Positions 16,053 to 24,699 of a stretch of 64,000 nucleotides of DNA are shown one piece after another. A program made the position numbers and the translations under genes. Every line of letters starts with the position of its first letter. Within the stretch, counting starts at the first letter, position 1. Where the stretch lies: NCBI GenBank assembly GCA_942491485.1, contig CALOAX010000015.1:1-64000 (forward strand). The letters are read 5' to 3'. The notes beneath the pieces are model-generated. The model worked only from the letters and a program-made list of their open reading frames with translations. It ran no database searches and was not told where the DNA came from. The DNA comes from Desulfoluna sp942491485 (GTDB lineage Bacteria > Desulfobacterota > Desulfobacteria > Desulfobacterales > Desulfolunaceae).

Positions 16053-16883
16053 ATGGCTCTTTCCGTTGTGGATCTTTACCGTGATGTTCTTCCGAAAACC
16101 AACTGCGGGGAGTGCGGTCACCCCACCTGCCTCGCCTTTGCGGGCCAGGTTGTCGCAGCAGCCCTCCCCCTCTCCGAATGCCCTTACCTCTCCACCGGCA
16201 CCGTCGAGCGCTGCACCGTTGAACTGAAGGAGCAGTACGCCAAAGGAAAATGGGTACGCCGGGACATGGCCGAAGATGCCCTCAACTGGGCCAGGCAGCG
16301 TGCCGCGGACATGGCCACCGAGAGCTTTCCCCCTCGCCTCGGTGGGGACCTTGAAACAGAAGAGGGCGTCCCTGTCTTCCGCCTCCCCTACTTCACCGAC
16401 ACCCTCCGCATAAAAAACCTGACCATCACCACCCGTGACGGCGAACCGCTGACCCGATGGGAGCAGGTCTTCATCCTCAATCACCTCGCCCAGGGGGGAT
16501 CAAAAAACCCCACCGGACGCTGGAAAGGCTTTATCGAGCTGCCCAACACCACCTCTAAGATCAAAAACATGGTGGACAGTGTTGAAATACCCATTGCAGA
16601 AGCCTTTGCCGATAACATCCTCCTCCTGAAAGAGCGGGCCCTGGATCTGGGGGGAACTGTCGAGGTCGAACACGCCGGGTCTGCCGACATCGCCTTTCTC
16701 TTTACCCCCTTTCCAAAGGTCCCCGTCATCCTCCTTTTCTGGGATGCCGACGTCGAGGAAGGGTTCGAGGCCAAGGCCAAACTCATGTTCGATGAAACCG
16801 TCACCGATCACCTCGACATCGAATCCATTGTGTTCCTGGGCGAAGAGATCGCCAGCCGGTTGGTAGAACAAAAAAAGACGTAA
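16053..16883 (+). CDS. Fe-S protein with DUF3786 domain
   Basis: 276 residues. The N-terminal ~55 residues carry a four-Cys cluster motif (NCGECGHPTCLAFAG, then ECPYL, ERC) like the Fe-S domain of the corrinoid iron-sulfur protein. From residue ~100 on, DUF3786 follows (LTRWEQVFILNHL, FPKVPVILLFWDADVEEGFEAKAKLMFDE compared by eye). A good ggaggt site precedes the start. DUF3786 proteins are common in anaerobes and may be involved in corrinoid or one-carbon electron transfer. No methyltransferase gene is adjacent, so the role is open. Confidence 0.85.
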   Translation: MALSVVDLYRDVLPKTNCGECGHPTCLAFAGQVVAAALPLSECPYLSTGTVERCTVELKEQYAKGKWVRRDMAEDALNWARQRAADMATESFPPRLGGDLETEEGVPVFRLPYFTDTLRIKNLTITTRDGEPLTRWEQVFILNHLAQGGSKNPTGRWKGFIELPNTTSKIKNMVDSVEIPIAEAFADNILLLKERALDLGGTVEVEHAGSADIAFLFTPFPKVPVILLFWDADVEEGFEAKAKLMFDETVTDHLDIESIVFLGEEIASRLVEQKKT

Positions 16884-16896
16884 CTATTCAGCTTGT

Positions 16897-16985
16897 GCCT
16901 CCGGCGGCGAGGTGAGCCACCTCGAAAGCAGATTGCAAATCCTTCGCCCCCTCGTTCTTCGGGTACGTTACGTTTGCTGTCGGGG
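16897..16985 (+). repeat. Intergenic hairpin repeat, family A
   Basis: GCCTCCGGCGGCGAGGTG 14 bp after the DUF3786 stop, with decayed long-hairpin arms. Confidence 0.8.
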
Positions 16986-17029
16986 GAACCTGTGAATGTT
17001 TACCGATAATGCTGTCTCCCGGCTGACAG

Positions 17030-17137
17030 ATATTAACCCGGCGGTTAAATGCATGGATGTCGAGGGGCACTATCACCCCGGCAATGTTGACATCTCTTTT
17101 ACCTGCTGTTTTGCATATTAAGTTGCCGGGTTAATAT
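17030..17137. mobile_element. 108-bp element with 13-bp terminal inverted repeats, copy 1
   Basis: The left end ATATTAACCCGGC (17030-17042) is the exact reverse complement of GCCGGGTTAATAT at 17125-17137. A second copy of identical length lies at 24439-24546. No coding capacity, so it resembles a miniature inverted-repeat element. No target duplication was evident. Confidence 0.75.
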
Positions 17138-17287
17138 ATCATCACTGCATGCCCCCTCTCGTCACGTCACACACCACAGCCCTCCAGGACCTCGATTGAC
17201 CAGGAGGCATGGCCGTTATGCAAAAGACGGCGAAATTATCAACCGCTTCGGAATAAACTGAAATCGAACGCAAGGCATGGTTATCTG

Positions 17288-17330
17288 ACGTCTCAAAAGT
17301 TTGGCACCGGAAGGGCTGCCGGAGGCTGTT
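17288..17330 (-). repeat. Intergenic repeat, family D (short)
   Basis: GTCTCAAAAGTTTGGCACCG, GGGCTGCCGGAGGC. The box faces the first of the three tandem paralogues. Confidence 0.65.
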
Positions 17331-17479
17331 TTTTTTGAGCTGAAGAGGTATTCACACGAAATCGATTCGCTCATCATTCAACCCTGTGATAGGTTGGCCA
17401 TTTTTGTGCGGAGGCTGTTGGAGTGTTCACGTCAGTCGGCCTTGCAAAGTGTGCCGTGTAACGAACGAGGACAATTGCC

Positions 17480-17896
17480 ATGATTGAATACCTGATACTG
17501 CCCGAGCACCAATTGATACTCAATTGGCACTGTGGCATTACCTCCATCGACGAGTGCATGGAGTACACCTTCAAGGTTCGGCAGGACCCCGACCATTCAC
17601 CCGACTATGATGTGATTACAGACGTCACGCACTGCCAACGGGACTACACATCTCAGGATATCTGGCAGATGGTTCATCATTCAAAGACCTACAAACCGGG
17701 CACAAGGCCCAAGAAAAACGCCATCATCGCCCCTTCAGACCGTACCTACGGAACCAGCCGCATGTACGAACAGCTCGCCGACGGATTCACCCCATACGAA
17801 ACCGCTGTCTTCAGAGACTGGACCTCCGCCTTGGAATGGCTTCAGAAAGACCCGCCAGCCATCCTTAAACACCTGAAAGACAATCGAAGAACTTAA
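17480..17896 (+). CDS. Tandem paralogue 1, possible SpoIIAA/STAS-like fold, unknown
   Basis: 138 residues, no signal peptide, no membrane segment. Shared family blocks are an N-terminal beta pair (MIEYLILPEHQLIL), DPDHSPDYDVITDVT, NAIIAPSDRTYGTSRMYEQL and TAVFRDWTSALEWLQKDP. The beta-beta-alpha pattern and the DVIxDVT centre suggest a SpoIIAA-like fold, but this is a resemblance and not a confirmed match. The ATG is preceded by cgaggac. It differs from copies 2 and 3 in the central segment (HCQRDYTSQDIWQMV). Confidence 0.75.
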   Translation: MIEYLILPEHQLILNWHCGITSIDECMEYTFKVRQDPDHSPDYDVITDVTHCQRDYTSQDIWQMVHHSKTYKPGTRPKKNAIIAPSDRTYGTSRMYEQLADGFTPYETAVFRDWTSALEWLQKDPPAILKHLKDNRRT

Positions 17897-18135
17897 ATAT
17901 CTTCATTCTAAAGGCTTTGGCATCAGTTCGATATCCCAGCCCACCACCACATTGAAACGACGGTACTTCCGGATAGAAAAGTGACAGCTGGTTGAAAGGC
18001 CCTCGCTTTCGTAACAAATCAACACAATCTCAACATTATTAATGCTAAGATGATCCCTCGCTGAAAATTCATTGTGCGTTCATATGATATATCTGGATCA
18101 TATGCCGTCGATTTATGCTGCATCAGGGAATGGTC

Positions 18136-18543
18136 ATGATTGATTATTTAATAGTGCCACAACACCGGTTGATACTTGTTTGGGGTCGGAAGGAGACATC
18201 CGTCAACGAGTGTATTGAGTGCATCAAACAAATACATGCAGACCCCGAGCACTCTCATGATTACGATGCCATCTCCGATGTAACCGACCTGAAAACGAAC
18301 CTATCCGGGCAGGAAATCCTCGACATCATTCAATGTATCAAAACACTCTCCAGAGGAGACAAGCCCACCAAAAACGCCATTGTCGCCAACAACCACCGTA
18401 CATACGCCCAAAGCCGCATGTACGAACAACTCTCAGACGGCATCACCCACATTAAAACGGCTGTCTTTCGTGACTGGGAATCGGCCCTGCTGTGGCTCAA
18501 CAAAGACCCGGAAACCATCGATGAACACCTGAAGGCGGGTTGA
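18136..18543 (+). CDS. Tandem paralogue 2, possible SpoIIAA/STAS-like fold, unknown
   Basis: 135 residues and collinear with its neighbours: MIDYLIVPQHRLIL, DPEHSHDYDAISDVT, NAIVANNHRTYAQSRMYEQL, TAVFRDWESALLWLNKDP. The ATG at 18136 has aggga six bases upstream; two earlier in-frame methionines are less well placed. It is about 240 bp from copy 1 and 220 bp from copy 3, so each copy may have its own promoter. Function is unknown. Confidence 0.75.
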   Translation: MIDYLIVPQHRLILVWGRKETSVNECIECIKQIHADPEHSHDYDAISDVTDLKTNLSGQEILDIIQCIKTLSRGDKPTKNAIVANNHRTYAQSRMYEQLSDGITHIKTAVFRDWESALLWLNKDPETIDEHLKAG

Positions 18544-18762
18544 TCCGGGCATGGATACCGACACCTGATGCCCCCACCTTTTCTCTTCCATTTACCCATG
18601 GTGAACCGGAGAGCCCCCTCTTTTAGACAAAGAATCGTTCTTACCCCCATAAACAAAACGGATTAAATCAATGCTTACCCATCAGAAATAGTGGTATGAT
18701 GCCTTGATAAAAAAGCCCGTCATCACCTGCTATTTCTTTTTTTTCACAAAGGGAGAGTTACC

Positions 18763-19170
18763 ATGTTTGACTACCGGATATTGCCTGAGCACCAGTTGAT
18801 TTTAATCTGGAACCGGGGTGAAACATCTGTAAGCCAGTGTCTGGAGTTTATCAGTAAAATTCAGGAAGACCCCGACCACTCTCCTGACTATGATGTCATC
18901 ACCGACGTCACAGAATTGAAAACAGCCTTTTCAACCCAGGACACTCAGGAGATGATCCAGGCTTCAAAATCCCTTCTCTCTGGAAATCGAAATAAAAAAA
19001 ACGCCATCATTGCCAAAACAGACCGAATCTACGCCCCAAGCCGTATGTACGAGCAGCTGTCCAACGGCACCACCCCCTTTAAAACGGCCGTCTTTCGTGA
19101 CTGGCCCTCTGCTTTGAAATGGCTCGACAAAGATCCGGTAACCATCCCTAAGCACCTGATGGGCAGCTAA
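18763..19170 (+). CDS. Tandem paralogue 3, possible SpoIIAA/STAS-like fold, unknown
   Basis: 135 residues with the same block order: MFDYRILPEHQLIL, DPDHSPDYDVITDVT, NAIIAKTDRIYAPSRMYEQL, TAVFRDWPSALKWLDKDP. A strong gggagag site precedes the ATG. The strictly conserved RDW, SRMYEQL and DVT residues across three diverged copies point to shared function. The spacers between copies are not obviously similar, so the duplication is not recent. Confidence 0.75.
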   Translation: MFDYRILPEHQLILIWNRGETSVSQCLEFISKIQEDPDHSPDYDVITDVTELKTAFSTQDTQEMIQASKSLLSGNRNKKNAIIAKTDRIYAPSRMYEQLSNGTTPFKTAVFRDWPSALKWLDKDPVTIPKHLMGS

Positions 19171-19305
19171 AAGCCTGTTTTTTTTTTAACCCAAGCAACA
19201 GCACCACAAACGCAACCGAGTTAATCAGGTAAAAGTCAACCTGTGGGTTAAACCAGTACCACCGCAAAACATGGGATTGTGGCATACGTTGCCTTATCTC
19301 AAACT

Positions 19306-19395
19306 ACACGCGAATGCGAACCCGAGATGCCCAAACAACGACAACCTCCTCGCATTCGCATCCAGCTTTCAAGGTGGCTCACCTTCCCGCCGGAA
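19306..19395 (-). repeat. Intergenic hairpin repeat, family A (degenerate)
   Basis: GCGAATGCGAACCCGAGATG and CGCATTCGC arms, then CTTTCAAGGTGGCTCACCTT and CCCGCCGGAAGC. The end faces the Fe-S oxidoreductase gene. Confidence 0.75.
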
Positions 19396-19525
19396 GCTAT
19401 CCTCCCCCCCCCGACATCCCACCAGTCCATACTTTCTTTAACCATATTTTGGTTGCATTTCTCATCCCTCCGGGCGTAGAAATTACCAGTATATTTACCA
19501 CTGATTCTTCCCGGAGGTTTTCCCC

Positions 19526-20671
19526 ATGTCCGTCTTCGATCTCATTGACACCCCTGCCCTTCTCAAATCCACCGACCAATGCACCCAATGCGAGGCCTGC
19601 TTAGAGGCGTGCTGCACGTCCGACACCGCTGACGGCCCCTCCATGAACCCAATGGATCGCCTCACCATCATCAATCGCACCCTCAAAGGGTATGCCCCCC
19701 TTCCCGATGAGGTAAAGGCCCTTTACTACTGTACGGAGTGCGGACGGTGTGATGGGACCTGCCCCCAGGAGATCCCCATCTCGCAGACCATCGCCGACGG
19801 CAAGGTGGTGATGGTAAACAAAGGGTTCGGCCCCTTGGAAAAGCACGAGAAGATGATCAAGAGCCTGCTCAAGAACCGAAACGCCGTAGGCAAACCGGCC
19901 GAAGAACGCCTGGACTGGGTCCCCGACCACCTCAAGGAGAAGGTCAAATTCGAAGAGGCCGAAGGGGACACCCTCCTTTATATGGGCTGCCTCTCCTCTT
20001 ACATGGACAAGGCCACAGCCGCCGCCTCCCTGGAGATCCTCATGGCCGCGGGGGAAAACGTCAAACTCCTGCGGGACGAATACTGCTGCGGCATCTACCC
20101 CTACAACGCCGGAAAATGGGAGGAGGCCAAGGCCATCTTCACCGACATGGCGGAAACCTTCAAGCAGGCCGGAATCAAGCGCATCATCGTCCCCTGCGCT
20201 GGCTGCCACCGGGCCTTTTCCCACTACTACCCCCGGCTTTTGGAAGACTTCGATATCAAGGTGCTCCACATCGCAGAGGTGATTAAAGACCTTCTCGACA
20301 CCGGCCGCATCGCTCTTTCGCCGTCAGCCCAGTCCGTCACCATCCACGACGCCTGCAAAATGGGTCGGAAATACGGGCTGTACGACATCCCCCGCGAGCT
20401 TCTGAAAGCATGCGGAGCGACCCTCTCCGAACTCCCTGAAAACCGCGACGAGGCCCTCTGCTGCGGATCCGGCTCCGGGGTCCGATCCCTGGACGCCCCC
20501 CTCTCCATGAAGATCGCAGGAAAAGTCCTCTCCACGGCCACAGAAGAGACCCTTGTCTCCACCTGCCCCTTCTGCATCTTCAACATGAACTACACCTCTC
20601 GAAAGACCGAGGCGGGAAAAAAGGCGGTGCATATCGCAACGCTGGTCAGATCGAGCATGGCGAATGCGTAA
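19526..20671 (+). CDS. (Fe-S)-binding protein, HdrD/GlpC type
   Basis: 381 residues. The N-terminal half holds two 4Fe-4S motifs (CTQCEACLEAC and CTECGRCDGTCP). The C-terminal half has two CCG domains (YCCGIYP with CAGCHR; LCCGSGSG with TCPFC), the signature of heterodisulfide-reductase subunit D, GlpC and lactate-oxidation subunits. It would pass electrons between a flavoprotein and a thiol or quinone acceptor. No flavin partner is directly adjacent, though two GMC flavoproteins lie 5 kb downstream. The ATG follows ggaggttttcccc. Confidence 0.9.
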   Translation: MSVFDLIDTPALLKSTDQCTQCEACLEACCTSDTADGPSMNPMDRLTIINRTLKGYAPLPDEVKALYYCTECGRCDGTCPQEIPISQTIADGKVVMVNKGFGPLEKHEKMIKSLLKNRNAVGKPAEERLDWVPDHLKEKVKFEEAEGDTLLYMGCLSSYMDKATAAASLEILMAAGENVKLLRDEYCCGIYPYNAGKWEEAKAIFTDMAETFKQAGIKRIIVPCAGCHRAFSHYYPRLLEDFDIKVLHIAEVIKDLLDTGRIALSPSAQSVTIHDACKMGRKYGLYDIPRELLKACGATLSELPENRDEALCCGSGSGVRSLDAPLSMKIAGKVLSTATEETLVSTCPFCIFNMNYTSRKTEAGKKAVHIATLVRSSMANA

Positions 20672-20688
20672 GAAAAGCTAAAAAAGAA

Positions 20689-20743
20689 TATGACGTCGCT
20701 TTGCTCTGTCAATGGTAATGATGCGACGAGCAAAGCGGCGTCA
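20689..20743. repeat. Hairpin after the Fe-S oxidoreductase
   Basis: Arms ATGACGTCGCTTTGCTC and GAGCAAAGCGGCGTCAT pair with one mismatch around a ~21-base interior. It begins about 18 bp after the stop. No T-run, so it is not a classical terminator. Confidence 0.65.
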
Positions 20744-20815
20744 TGGTACCGATAAATTAGAGACTAAGTCGTGACCCACCGGCCTTCTGTGCCCCACCGA
20801 CAAGCCAAGACGAAA

Positions 20816-20849
20816 AACTGTACCCACCCAAAATCTTGCCAACTGTACC
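20816..20849 (+). promoter_or_regulatory. Two direct AACTGTACC boxes
   Basis: AACTGTACC occurs at 20816-20824 and 20841-20849, spaced 25 bp start to start. It resembles a tandem regulator binding site. It lies 315 bp before the aminotransferase gene. No regulator gene is nearby. Confidence 0.35.
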
Positions 20850-21027
20850 TTTTGCTCATCTCAAAACTCAGGGTAAGATATCTTTTGATTTTAAATGGGT
20901 GAGTTATCCCGTCCAAAGGCAAGCTAACCCTGCCCGCCTTCAAATTCGGGCTTCTGGCATTAAGCGCCACCTTTTTCGACCTTCGTTCCACCATGATAAA
21001 TAACCAAACGACCTCTGCCATTCCCAC

Positions 21028-21127
21028 GGGCGAAGCCCATCAGCGAATGTGATGAGCCCGAGGCACGAGGGCTCGAAGTATTGGCAAACCTGGGGTCAAG
21101 GGGATCATCACCTTGCCGCCGGAGGCA
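21028..21127 (-). repeat. Intergenic hairpin repeat, family A (long variant)
   Basis: GGGCGAAGCCCATCAGCGAATG, then GAGGCACGAGGGCTCG, AAGGGGATCATCACCTT and CCGCCGGAGGCA. The box faces the aminotransferase start 37 bp downstream. Confidence 0.82.
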
Positions 21128-21163
21128 GGCTTTTTTCACATACCCCACACAAGGACACACCTC

Positions 21164-22345
21164 ATGAGCCATGTTATCTGGTACCCGGGGCACGAAAAGC
21201 TACAGGACCCCATTGTTCGCGCGGAAAACTGCAGTCTTTATGATGAGAAGGGAAAACGTTACGTGGACCTTGAATCGGGTGTATGGTGTACATCTGTGGG
21301 GCACGCCCACCCGAGGATTCTAGACGTGATGACCGAGCAGGCAGGGCGATTGGCCCACACGGGGTTCAGCTATTCCAGCGATGTCGTGGAGAAAGCAGCA
21401 GAAGAGATTCTTCCCCTGGTAGGGTTTGAGGGCGGCGGGTGTACCTTTCTCTGCTCCGGGAGCGAGGCGGTGGAGTACGGGGTTCGGGTTGCAAGAGAGT
21501 TTTCGGAGCGCCCCCTCTTCATCACCATGGCCGACTCCTACTTCGGAGCTTATGGCTCGGCATGCAGCAGGGAGGCTGATGCGTGGTTGTCCTTTGACTG
21601 GCAGAGGTGTGAGAATTGCCCCCATGAAGGGCCCTGTGATAATGCCTGTGACAGGTGGCGTGACATCCCTTTTGAAAAAATCGGAGGCTTTCTTTTTGAG
21701 CCGGGCAGCTCCTCGGGCTTTGTACGCTTTCCCCAGAAAAAACTCATCGAATGCTTAGGTGAAGCCGTGCGAAAGAATGGCGGGTTGGTTCTTGTCAATG
21801 AAGTCACCACCGGCATCGGGCGCACCGGCAAGTGGTTCGGTTACCAGCACTATGACATCACCCCGGATATCATCGCCATGGGCAAGGGCATCGGAAACGG
21901 GTACCCTGTAAGCGTGGCTGCCGTCTCTCCGGGTGTGATGAACATGATAAAAGGCAACCCAATCGCCTACAGCCAATCCCACCAGAACGACCCGCTGGGG
22001 GCTGCCATCGCCCGCGAGGTGGCCCGTATCATCCACGATGACGACCTCATCAAGCGGAGCGATGAGCTGTCAACATATCTGGTTCAAGGGCTGAATACCA
22101 TCAAAGAGCGAACGTCCCGCATCAAGGAAATACGAGCCAGAGGCCTTATGATAGCCATGGACCTTGTGGACCATTCCGATGGAGAGCTCACGACAGATGT
22201 TCACCGAAACCTGCGCCAAAAAGGCTTCCTGGTGGGCCGCAGGCCGGGAACCAGCACCCTTCGGCTCGACCCGAGCCTCACCATCGACGAGGAAGACCTA
22301 CGGAGCTTTCTGGCAACCTTTGAAGAGTGCCTGAAGCAGGGGTAA
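21164..22345 (+). CDS. Class III aminotransferase (acetylornithine-type fold)
   Basis: A 393-residue PLP enzyme. Family marks are SGVWCTSVGHAHPRIL, LCSGSEAVEYGVRVAR, LVNEVTTGIGRTGKWFG and the Schiff-base lysine in AMGKGIGNGYPVS. The substrate cannot be told from sequence; ornithine, putrescine, gamma-aminobutyrate and related amines are all possible. An unusual insert with four Cys (149, 152, 158, 162; RCENCPHEGPCDNACDRW) lies before the EPGSSSGF segment and could bind a metal or Fe-S cluster. ATG at 21164 has aagga upstream; the longer frame begins inside a repeat. Confidence 0.85.
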   Translation: MSHVIWYPGHEKLQDPIVRAENCSLYDEKGKRYVDLESGVWCTSVGHAHPRILDVMTEQAGRLAHTGFSYSSDVVEKAAEEILPLVGFEGGGCTFLCSGSEAVEYGVRVAREFSERPLFITMADSYFGAYGSACSREADAWLSFDWQRCENCPHEGPCDNACDRWRDIPFEKIGGFLFEPGSSSGFVRFPQKKLIECLGEAVRKNGGLVLVNEVTTGIGRTGKWFGYQHYDITPDIIAMGKGIGNGYPVSVAAVSPGVMNMIKGNPIAYSQSHQNDPLGAAIAREVARIIHDDDLIKRSDELSTYLVQGLNTIKERTSRIKEIRARGLMIAMDLVDHSDGELTTDVHRNLRQKGFLVGRRPGTSTLRLDPSLTIDEEDLRSFLATFEECLKQG

Positions 22346-22360
22346 CGATTCAGTTCAACA

Positions 22361-22415
22361 TTGCCTCGGCGGCCCTGCCGGAGGCCAAACTTTTGAAAAG
22401 TTTAATAAACAGGTC
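22361..22415 (+). repeat. Intergenic repeat, family D
   Basis: GCCTCGGCGGCCCTGCCGGA, then CCAAACTTTTGAAAAGTTTA and AACAGG, 16 bp after the aminotransferase stop. Confidence 0.8.
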
Positions 22416-22446
22416 TATAAAAATGAGTCTTGGAAACTCTCGATTC

Positions 22447-22534
22447 AAAGGCGGATGTGATTTAACCCGAGGAACGAGGGGTAAAGCGCATCCGCAATTT
22501 GCTTTCAAGGTGGCACACCTTGCCGCCGGAGGCA
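22447..22534 (-). repeat. Intergenic hairpin repeat, family A
   Basis: GGCGGATGTGATTTAACCCG, GAGGAACGAGGGGTAAAGCG, CATCCGC, then the AAGGTG/CACCTT hairpin and CCGCCGGAGGCA facing the MFS gene. Confidence 0.85.
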
Positions 22535-22570
22535 GCTTTGTGGGAACTGAATAGCTATAAAGGAATCCCA

Positions 22571-23794
22571 GTGACGGAAGCTGAGAGATCTGCAAAATTA
22601 AAGGCTGGCATCGCCTGCCTCATGGTCATGACGGCCGTTGCCACGGTGTTCATGACCCAATCCATTTTTCTTGAGATTTCAACCTCGTTTCACATCGACA
22701 TCTCACGGGCCCGTTTTGCCTTCAGCGTGACCTCTCTGTGCTATTCGGCGGCTTTCTTTTTTATCGGCCCCCTTGCCGACCGATTTAACCCGCCGAAAAT
22801 GGCCATCACAGGCCTTCTCGCCCTGTCAGTGATGATTTTTTGTGCCGCGTCCACAACCCGCTTTCCACTCTTTATCACGGCCATGGGACTCACCGGATTC
22901 AGCGCCGCCCTGATTCCCGCCTCCATGTTTCCCCACATGACCATGCTCGCCCCCAAGGAGAAACTCGGAATCTACGTCGGCGCCATCGTCGCCTCAGGAA
23001 CCCTCGGGATTGTTCTGGGTCGGGTCGCCATGGGGGTCCTCACCGCACAGTTTGGCTGGCCCTTTGCCTTCAGGGTGGTCTCTGCCCTTCTCGTCACCCT
23101 CGCAGCCCTTGGTATGCTTTTCATGGTTGAAAAGAGTGCCCCCAGGCCCACATCGCCCAAGGGCATCGCCAAGCTCTACCTGCGCTCCATCAAGCTCGTC
23201 ACCAGCCCCAGGCCCCTGGCGCTTCTTGCAACAGGATTTTTCCTCTTCTTCGGGTTCCTCGGCATGGTCACCTTCCTCACCTACCGACTCGTGGCCCCGC
23301 CGTTTCATTTTACATCCGGAGAAGTCGGCTGGATAAGCCTTGCCGGCATCACCGCCCTCATCGCCCCCTTTGCCGGCAACCTCTCCCAGAAAACAGGCCC
23401 CTTCAAGGTAAGCATCCCCGGCCTTGCTCTCTGCATTATCGCTTCTCAACTCATGGGGTGGTTTCAGTCCGTCCCCGTCATCACCTTGGGCCTTCTCCTG
23501 CTCTTTGCAGGGGCCTATTGCTGCCAGCCCCTGATCTTTCTGCTCATCGGCCAATGCGTGCCCAGGGAATCCCTCGGCAGCGCCTCATCCCTCTACATCC
23601 TCGTCTGCATTGGAGGTGGCAGTCTCTCCTCCATGGTCCTCGGGCCTATCTGGACGTCCTACGGCTGGACAGGCGTCACCCTTGCCTGCACCGCATCCCT
23701 TGCCATGGCCACAACGGTGCTGGGGATGCTGGCAAACCACACGGCTGATGCCGACAAGACCCAAGAGAAAAATATGGAGCAACAGGCGGGGTAA
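22571..23794 (+). CDS. MFS transporter
   Basis: A 407-residue membrane transporter with about twelve hydrophobic segments and the MFS signature between helices 2 and 3 (GPLADRFNPPKMA). It ends in a charged cytoplasmic tail. I place the start at GTG 22571, which is in frame and has aaaggaat six bases upstream. The open frame extends 24 codons further into a family A repeat, which is not believable as coding. The closest resemblance is to drug or small-metabolite exporters of the YnfM/arabinose-efflux type; the substrate is unknown. Confidence 0.88.
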   Translation: MTEAERSAKLKAGIACLMVMTAVATVFMTQSIFLEISTSFHIDISRARFAFSVTSLCYSAAFFFIGPLADRFNPPKMAITGLLALSVMIFCAASTTRFPLFITAMGLTGFSAALIPASMFPHMTMLAPKEKLGIYVGAIVASGTLGIVLGRVAMGVLTAQFGWPFAFRVVSALLVTLAALGMLFMVEKSAPRPTSPKGIAKLYLRSIKLVTSPRPLALLATGFFLFFGFLGMVTFLTYRLVAPPFHFTSGEVGWISLAGITALIAPFAGNLSQKTGPFKVSIPGLALCIIASQLMGWFQSVPVITLGLLLLFAGAYCCQPLIFLLIGQCVPRESLGSASSLYILVCIGGGSLSSMVLGPIWTSYGWTGVTLACTASLAMATTVLGMLANHTADADKTQEKNMEQQAG

Positions 23795-23812
23795 AACAGA
23801 CCTTAAGGGGCA

Positions 23813-23902
23813 GCGTCCAGCGGCCAGGTAGGGCACCTGGAAACCCTATGGCGAATGCATGAAGGGTGTCGTAACTCGATCGTTCTCGAGGCATTCGCGC
23901 GA
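23813..23902 (+). repeat. Intergenic repeat, family A (degenerate)
   Basis: TCCAGCGGCCAGGTAGGGCACCTGG hairpin, then GGCGAATGCATGAAGG and CTCGAGGCATTCGC arms, about 20 bp after the MFS stop. Confidence 0.65.
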
Positions 23903-23924
23903 CGGGCGGGTCTCATGGTTCGAT

Positions 23925-24030
23925 TTCGTCATCCCCGACTGCTCGGGTTATCCGAAGCGACAGGAGCCTCCTTTGGTGGTTCGTTTCACGATATCGGTGG
24001 TGAAACGAATGATCGGGGATCCATGGTCGA
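23925..24030 (+). repeat. Dispersed repeat, family B (variant)
   Basis: Begins TTCGTCATCCCCGACTG and ends GATCGGGGATCCATGG, with inner arms TTCGTTTCAC and GTGAAACGAA (23980-24009). Confidence 0.6.
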
Positions 24031-24084
24031 GAAACGACAGAGCCTGGAGCTATATCTGCGGTGGACTTTTACCGGAATAACGCC

Positions 24085-24122
24085 GGCGGCAAGGTGGCCA
24101 CCTTGAAAGCTGGTTCGCGGCG
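24085..24122 (+). repeat. Family A fragment
   Basis: GCCGGCGGCAAGGTGGCCACCTTGAAAG only; the long hairpin is missing. Confidence 0.6.
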
Positions 24123-24438
24123 GAGGTTTTTAATCCTCCTTCGTGTAGCCCAAAGCGCGCTTCGTGATCTTCATGCTTTATACCTGTTAACCTGGCCATG
24201 GGGGTACTTGCAGCTGAATGGATCTTGCTACGAAATATTCAAAGGCAAACGCCCTTGAGCCTCCTGCCTTCCCCCTAAAAAAAGTCCCTTGGTTGAGAGA
24301 CATGTTTAAAAACAATTTGAATACTTACCCACTCTCCCGTAATATATTTTTTAACAAAACAACCGATACCTGAAACCATTCCTTCTTCGACTCTTCGCCA
24401 CCCTTCTTTTGAACTCCATTTCCTGTCGGTATCCGTTG

Positions 24439-24546
24439 ATATCAACCCGGCGGTTAAACGCATGACTGTCGTGCGACGATTTCACGTCTGGAAAGCAGTC
24501 GTCTCCACATTGGTCAGTGTTGGGTATATTGTTGCCGGGTTAATAT
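24439..24546. mobile_element. 108-bp element with 13-bp terminal inverted repeats, copy 2
   Basis: The left end ATATCAACCCGGC and right end GCCGGGTTAATAT pair with one mismatch. Same length as the copy at 17030-17137. Near both ends the interior is conserved (GGTTAAA-GCATG on the left), while the centre has diverged. Confidence 0.75.
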
Positions 24547-24699
24547 GTTTATCGCCTGTCTTTGCATTCCAATCTTTTTTACTCTTCTTCAAAAACAACC
24601 AAGTCGACTTAAAAAAACAGCCTTCGGCATTGCATTGCACCATACCCGACGTTCTTCCATATGGGGATGACGATACAGCGTGTTCAACCTACGCCATTA

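Noticed and set aside
20764..21027. 87-codon minus-strand frame in the gap before the aminotransferase
   Set aside because: No family resemblance and no good start; it covers the tandem AACTGTACC boxes. Treated as non-coding.
22499..22570. Upstream extension of the MFS gene to 22499
   Set aside because: These codons are translation of a family A repeat; the GTG at 22571 has a proper ribosome site.
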